From Nymphaea colorata (lineage: Eukaryota > Streptophyta > Magnoliopsida > Nymphaeales > Nymphaeaceae): a stretch of DNA of 64,000 bases. This document shows, piece by piece, positions 59,430 through 64,000 of this stretch (within the stretch, counting starts at the first letter, position 1; every line of letters starts with the position of its first letter). The notes below the pieces were generated by a model. The model was given only the letters and a program-made list of their open reading frames with translations, had not been told where the DNA came from and made no database searches. The stretch spans positions 25,276,412-25,340,411 of the forward strand of contig NC_045139.1 in assembly GCF_008831285.2 (NCBI RefSeq), in the 5' to 3' direction. The translations under genes and the position numbers were made by a program.

Positions 59430-60182
59430 TTAATGAAGCAAACAGTGAAGGGCCGTCGCAGCGACGGAGATGGCAGCAGCCCCGTCGGGATCAAGTCTGT
59501 TAGTCTCCTTCCGCTTCCTTCCGCCGAGAATCCTCGCAATCTTCACCTGCGTCTTCGCTATGATCTCTACCCGCCTGATCTCCAGCTCCCTGTTCCGGGC
59601 CTCTGCCTCCGCCCGCGCGCGCTCCACCTCCCTCATCGCCTCCATCTTCACCGTCTCGGTCCTCATCATCGCGTCCGCCAGGCACCGGATGCTCCTCGCC
59701 AGCGCCCAACTGCTCTTCCCCTTCGCCTTCCTTCTCCTCGCTCCCTGTTCACCATCTGCCACCGGCGGGTCCTTCTCGGCGCTAGGACCGGGCTCGAGCA
59801 GCAAGAGCGGCGGCCGCGGCCTCGCCGGCGGCGACCGACAGCAGAGAAGCGAGTCGAGGCGGTGAAACAGGGGCCAGGAGACGTTGGCATTGTTGCATTC
59901 GTAGCGGTAGCGCTTCTTCATGGATTCAATCTTGTTCTTGCACTGCGTCAGCGTTTTCGGCGGCTTCGTGGAGTTGGCCCGAGACGATACCCGGCGGGCA
60001 ACGTCCTCCCAGTCCTCGGCCTTGAGCTTCGCACGGTTCCGCATGACCCACTTGGCCTCGTAGGCATCCAGCAGGTTCGCCACGGCTCCCTCGCTCCATT
60101 CGTCTCTCTTGGGACGATCCCTCTCCATTGAACCAACCAAGCTGGGAATGAACATGGCGGCAGTTCCTTCGCCTTCCTGCAT
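59430..60182 (-). CDS. Trihelix (SIP1 clade, ENAP/ASIL-like) transcription factor, 250 aa, single exon
   Basis: The minus-strand frame is GC-rich against AT-rich flanks. Residues about 26-110 form the trihelix (GT/MADF-SANT-like) DNA-binding domain. Trp29 and Trp58 are the first two conserved tryptophans; the third position is Ile85 (CKNKIESMKKRYR), the SIP1-clade mark. The fourth helix VSWPLFHRLD is at 101-110. A basic RRRKAKGK stretch at 149-156 is a likely nuclear signal. The C-terminus (about 178-220) is a charged coiled coil (EAMREVERARAEAEARNREL), also typical of this clade. Members bind GT-type promoter elements, often as repressors or with chromatin partners. An in-frame alternative start exists at Met20, directly before the domain. 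The plus-strand frames over it are shadows. Confidence 0.9.
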   Translation of the reverse strand: MQEGEGTAAMFIPSLVGSMERDRPKRDEWSEGAVANLLDAYEAKWVMRNRAKLKAEDWEDVARRVSSRANSTKPPKTLTQCKNKIESMKKRYRYECNNANVSWPLFHRLDSLLCCRSPPARPRPPLLLLEPGPSAEKDPPVADGEQGARRRKAKGKSSWALARSIRCLADAMMRTETVKMEAMREVERARAEAEARNRELEIRRVEIIAKTQVKIARILGGRKRKETNRLDPDGAAAISVAATALHCLLH

Positions 60183-60610
60183 TTTGTTGGTTCTCTGCGG
60201 TGAAATGGGGATGAATCACGGAAAAGGGGACGAGGGAGGAGAGGCCAAAAGGGGAGGAACCACTAGCGTGTAAATGGCCAGCAGCAATGGTGGGCAATCA
60301 GTCAAGCCGCGCAATCATCGACCACAACTCAGAAATTTTTTCTTCTCTACTACTTTGTGCTTGCTAGCGTGGAGTGGAAGACACTGTGGTCGGTCACTTT
60401 GTGGTGCGAACCTGGTGACCACTACCCACCTCAGACTAACCACTCAACTCCCTCGCTTTCTTCCCCTCTTATTCGCCTCTGCTTAGCTCAGCACATGGTT
60501 ATGGCGTCACGGTTGAAAGCATTTTTGGCTCGGTGGCCCTCCAACACTAGCGTTGGCCACTAGAGAAGTCGCCGTTTGACTGCAGTTAATGTTTCAAGAG
60601 CTGTACATTA
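60183..60610. other. Upstream region of the trihelix gene
   Basis: Presumed promoter and 5'UTR for the minus-strand gene. No TATA box chosen. Confidence 0.4.
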
Positions 60611-60985
60611 CAATTAGGCTTCACATGAGCCGAGTCAAGCTCCAGCTCGAATTCGAGTCTATGTCTATAGAATCAGCTCGAGCTCAATTTGACTATACAG
60701 CATTGAGCTCGAGCTCGCTTAAGTTCGAGCTTGCTTAACTCGGTGTAACTTGTTTCCGTTAACCTGTTTCATTCTTCTTAACTAGTTTAACTCGTTAAAT
60801 AATTTAATTACGATGAACTGGTTTTACATAGTTGAGTGGAGCCGAGTTTGAACAAGTCTAGTTCTTACGACTGGAACTTGACTTGTTTAACATTTTAGTA
60901 TAAATTTAAACTCGAGCTCGAGTCAAGTTTTTTCAAGTGAGTTCGAGTCGAGCCCGAGTTGGCTCGACTCATGCAGCCCTAATTG
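60611..60985. repeat. CTCGAG-rich element, copy 3
   Basis: The left end 'caattaggcttcacatgagccgag' is mirrored by the right end 'ggctcgactcatgcagccctaattg', giving imperfect terminal inverted repeats of about 25 bp. The inside is full of 'gctcgagctcga' words around an AT-rich centre. This is the best-preserved copy of the family in the window. Confidence 0.7.
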
Positions 60986-61810
60986 CAAAATTTATTCTTT
61001 AGCTTCTGATCTTTGCTGTACATTGGAAATTTGAAAGTGTTGCATCAAGAGCATGGCTCTCCAAATGGATGGTAATTATGCAAATTAAAAAATGCTGTTG
61101 CCTTCAACGAATATATCTTCAGTAGTGGTTAATTTCTTGAGAATTGTTGCAAAAATACGATCATTCATCTCAACTATTCTTTGATTTGCAATTCCTGTTT
61201 GTCTATCTTGTATTAATGGACACTCCGACCTCATTCCACGTGCTTTCATCTTGGTAGTTATTGTATCGATCTGATCTACTTGGGTTCCTTTGTACGACTC
61301 TTACAGGAAATTTTGTTGTTTGCTGGTCCAAAATTCTTGCTGAACTTGTTCTCCAACTACAGCAGCATTATAGGGAAGCATTAAGTACATGCAACATTGA
61401 CTGCAGTAAAATTATAAACTGTTGGCATGAAAAAGCTTTCTGTTTCCTGTAACCGAAAGCAATATAGAGTAGCTCAACTTCTAAGTTAATGACAAAAAGA
61501 TTGTCCTTAAAAGTCACAACTAGAGGAACAACAGAAAATCAAGGAGAGTCCAACAGCATGGTAGATGATTAAAGCTCTGAATGCTTATACAGAAAGAATG
61601 CCAAGATATGGTTAAAAAAGTATACAAAATAACCAGGGAAATAGGTACAAAATAATTTATGTTCTAGACCAGTAGATGCAAATATATTGACTCCACGAAT
61701 ATTCTCCACGGCTGATATGATTATTTACTATCGGTCAACAGAATCTATAGGGATCGTTGATAAGTATTAAGGAGGTATTGTAAGAATTTGAAAGAAATGC
61801 AGGGTTGAGT
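60986..61810. other. Intergenic stretch
   Basis: No gene or recognised repeat seen. Confidence 0.4.
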
Positions 61811-61814
61811 ATAC

Positions 61815-62145
61815 GGCGGGGAATCGGGCCGGCCCAAGGCTCAACAAAGCTTGGCTCGGGCTGGCCTGAAGTCCTCGTTAGCGGCCCAAGCCCACCCCAT
61901 TGAGTCATTGGGGCCGGGCCCGACCGCCAACTTTGTGAGCATCGGGTACCACGTTTGATGTCCACTCATATTTGAAACTCTTAATCTTTCATATTTTAAT
62001 ATCTGAAAAAACCTTCTGGTGATGTGTCAAGAGTTTCTAAATGAGCCATCAGCGATACATGAAGAGAGTTTCTAAGGGAGTCATTGATGATGTGGTGAGA
62101 GTTTCTAAGTGAGCCGCTGCTGGCGTCATATGCCATGTGTGTGTG

Positions 62146-62204
<59 letters not shown>

Positions 62205-62350
62205 AAAGGGAGAGAGAGAGAGAGTGAGAGAGAGAGAGAACAAAATAAAAACTGTGAAGATATATATATATATATACTATATCAGGCCTCGGTTGGCTTG
62301 ACAAAGTTTTTTAATTGGGCCAGGTACCCAACTAGTCCATTGCCCACCCT
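61815..62350. repeat. GGGCCGGGCCC-type repeat with AT and GA microsatellites
   Basis: The left part (61815-61950) is rich in 'cgggccggcccaagg' and 'gggccgggcccg'. The right end (62285-62350) has 'gggccaggtacccaac' and 'ccattgcccaccctta'. These resemble paired ends of a plant non-autonomous repeat. Between them lie a tandem of three 'gagagtttctaa.tgag.c' units (about 62029-62120), a long AT run (62150-62200) and a GA run (62208-62240). Confidence 0.5.
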
Positions 62351-62419
62351 TAGTTAAGTATACTTGCTAAAAAAATAAGTATTTTTAACCTTCCAGTCAA
62401 AATATTTTCTTCTTTGAGA

Positions 62420-63420
62420 GAAGGCAGTTGCCAACACGCTACCTGGGCCTACCTCTATTCTAGAGGAAGATAAAGGTGGCTCACTTTGAGGTTCTAAATG
62501 AGAAAGTTTTAAATAAGATTAAAAGCTGGATAGGAACACTACTTTCTCTTTCAAGAAGAGTTTGTTTGCTAAATTTTTTTGTAAATCAATTAGTGAATTA
62601 GTGGATGGTGAAGTTCGGGTCCAAGATTTTGGAGTGATCCAGAAGGTGGAAGAAAATGCCATTTGATTGGGTGGTCATCTTTGTGTGGCATTGTGGAGGA
62701 GGACAGATCGGAATAGTGAATATTTTCACCATAAACAAAATCCACTTGATTTATCCTGGTCTAAAAATCTTTAATTCAGAAGTAAGTTGGATCAAGTTAG
62801 TGAAGTATCTAAAAAAGAGTAGTATGTGGACCTGTGCACAAAACATGATTAAGACGTGGCTTTGGAAAGGTATTATTTGGGGTTGAATGGAAGTCAGTCA
62901 TCTTATTAGATGGCATTTTTGGGAAATGGCAAGAAGCTTCAATTCTAGTAGGGAATGGAGATTTTGTTATTTTAGTCAAATGAAAGAAATAGGAGTGCGA
63001 TTAGAGGTTTAATAGATGAAAAGATTGAGGAAAGGGTGGTATCATCCAGAGAAGGGCCATTGGTTCATACATGTTTCCCATGGATCCATCATCATATTGT
63101 AGAGAGGACAATGACAGGCTGGTGTGGGGAGTATGGAAGTGGTAAGGTTGAAGTGGAAAGGCATTTATGAGAAGATAAGAAAAGTAGGAAGCGTGGAATG
63201 TTGGAAAAAGCTTATTTGGGACAATCATGCCATACTTTGCACAAAGTAGGGTTGTTTTTCAGCTTTTGAAGAGAAGTTGCCAAATTTTGACAAGATTACA
63301 AATAGTATTTCTCTTGCAAATAGGTGCTTGTTATGTAAAGAACAGGAGGAGTCTGTTTCACATTTATTTGTTAAATTCAAGATGGTGGGAAGGGTATGAA
63401 GATTTCTAGTAGATAGGCCT
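62420..63420 (+). mobile_element. LINE reverse transcriptase 3'-end remnant
   Basis: Broken + frames give, in order, LPTRYLGLPL.. and KVAHFEVLNEKV.NKIKSWIG.LLSLSRRV (about 62425-62570). Near 63290-63390 the zf-RVT-like SLANRCLLCKEQEESVSHLFV follows. This is the C-terminal thumb and zinc-binding region of plant LINEs. Stops and frameshifts make it non-functional. It is a separate copy from the minus-strand LINE at 7.7-8.8 kb. Confidence 0.75.
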
Positions 63421-63639
63421 AGTGTTTGCCTAAAGCCATGAGACACTGTTTGGTGAAGCAGTTTCCTAGTGGAACAAGAGACCTTTCGTGGAAAGTTGGG
63501 GGAGAAGACTTTGGTGCATGGTGTTTCCTTTAACTACATGGAATACTTGGAATCAGAGGAGTTGAGGTGAAGAGAAAGGAGCTAGAAAGATGTATTTGGG
63601 ATGCCTGTGAAGCCTGCATTTTGCTTAAGCCTCCACCAT

Positions 63640-64000
63640 TAGTGTTCCCCTGTTCATCGATAATGGCGTCAGTATCTCAGCTCAATGGAATGCTGTTGCA
63701 TGTCCTATGTCCATCAAATTGGATAAGGGAAATTATCTCCTACGGTAGCGTCAGATTCAATCTGTCATGCCGTCACAAGACCTCATGAAGTTTGTAGACG
63801 GATCAATCATGTCTCCACCTAAGACTATATTACCAAGAGAATAGTTTACAAGAAGAAAATCCAAAATATGAAGAGCCGAATCAGTTAGACCAACTTGCCC
63901 TTAGCTGGATCAACGCCACTGTCTCCAATCAAGTCCTTGGGCAGATTCTTAATGTTGAAACGGCCAGGGAAGCTTGAGTTGAACTCGAGCATACTATGGC
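63640..64000 (+). mobile_element. Copia gag remnant running off the window
   Basis: The + strand reads SIKLDKGNYL, then QDLMKFVDGSIMSPPK, then after a frame change QLDQLALSWINATVSNQVLGQ and NVETAREA. This is the start of a copia gag (UBN2-type) polypeptide. At least two in-frame stops and one frameshift are visible, so it is decayed. It continues past position 64000. Confidence 0.75.

Noticed and set aside
59337..60131. 264-codon plus-strand frame
   Set aside because: Antisense shadow of the GC-rich trihelix gene; Arg/Pro/Leu-rich translation without a recognisable domain.

Overview
This is plant nuclear DNA, from an angiosperm that is probably not a grass. It is AT-rich and gene-sparse, with exons separated by long repeat-filled introns, many dinucleotide microsatellites, and decayed Ty1/copia, LINE, SINE-like and small DNA-transposon remnants. 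I cannot name the species. There is no organellar or bacterial segment and no operon.

Layout. 1-9 kb is a transposon graveyard: two copia remnants on +, a SINE-like pair, and a LINE reverse-transcriptase remnant on -. 11.2-17.4 kb (+) is a three-exon gene for a divergent CRAL-TRIO/SEC14-like protein (254 aa). 18.8-25.3 kb holds two copies of one dispersed repeat, a pyrimidine-rich element, and an intact-looking small DNA transposon with 9-bp terminal inverted repeats and an 8-bp target duplication. That transposon lies inside the inferred 5'UTR intron of a MOS2/GPKOW-like G-patch gene (coding exon 26.04-26.65 kb, +). 27.6-38.0 kb (+) is an 11-exon mitochondrial class-2 dihydroorotate dehydrogenase gene (465 aa) whose splice phases all agree. 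41.9-53.2 kb (+) is a 9-exon PRAF gene (PH, RCC1 repeats, FYVE, coiled coil, BRX; 1108 aa). 54.2-57.1 kb is a cluster of foldback elements and AT microsatellites. 59.4-60.2 kb (-) is a single-exon SIP1-clade trihelix transcription factor. 60.6-64.0 kb returns to repeats: a CTCGAG-rich element, a LINE reverse-transcriptase tail and a decayed copia gag.

The five genes have unrelated jobs (lipid-binding-like protein, RNA-associated G-patch protein, pyrimidine synthesis, phosphoinositide/trafficking regulator, transcription factor) and form no common pathway.

The points most worth a second look are these. The dihydroorotate dehydrogenase keeps a full-length, correctly spliced frame but has lost the catalytic-base serine (now Pro) and the first orotate-binding asparagine (now Gly). 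The hAT-like element carries dense CGTATCGTACGATACG palindromes. A 194-nt near-perfect foldback lies at 54.5 kb. The G-patch gene ends before the KOW domains expected of its family.
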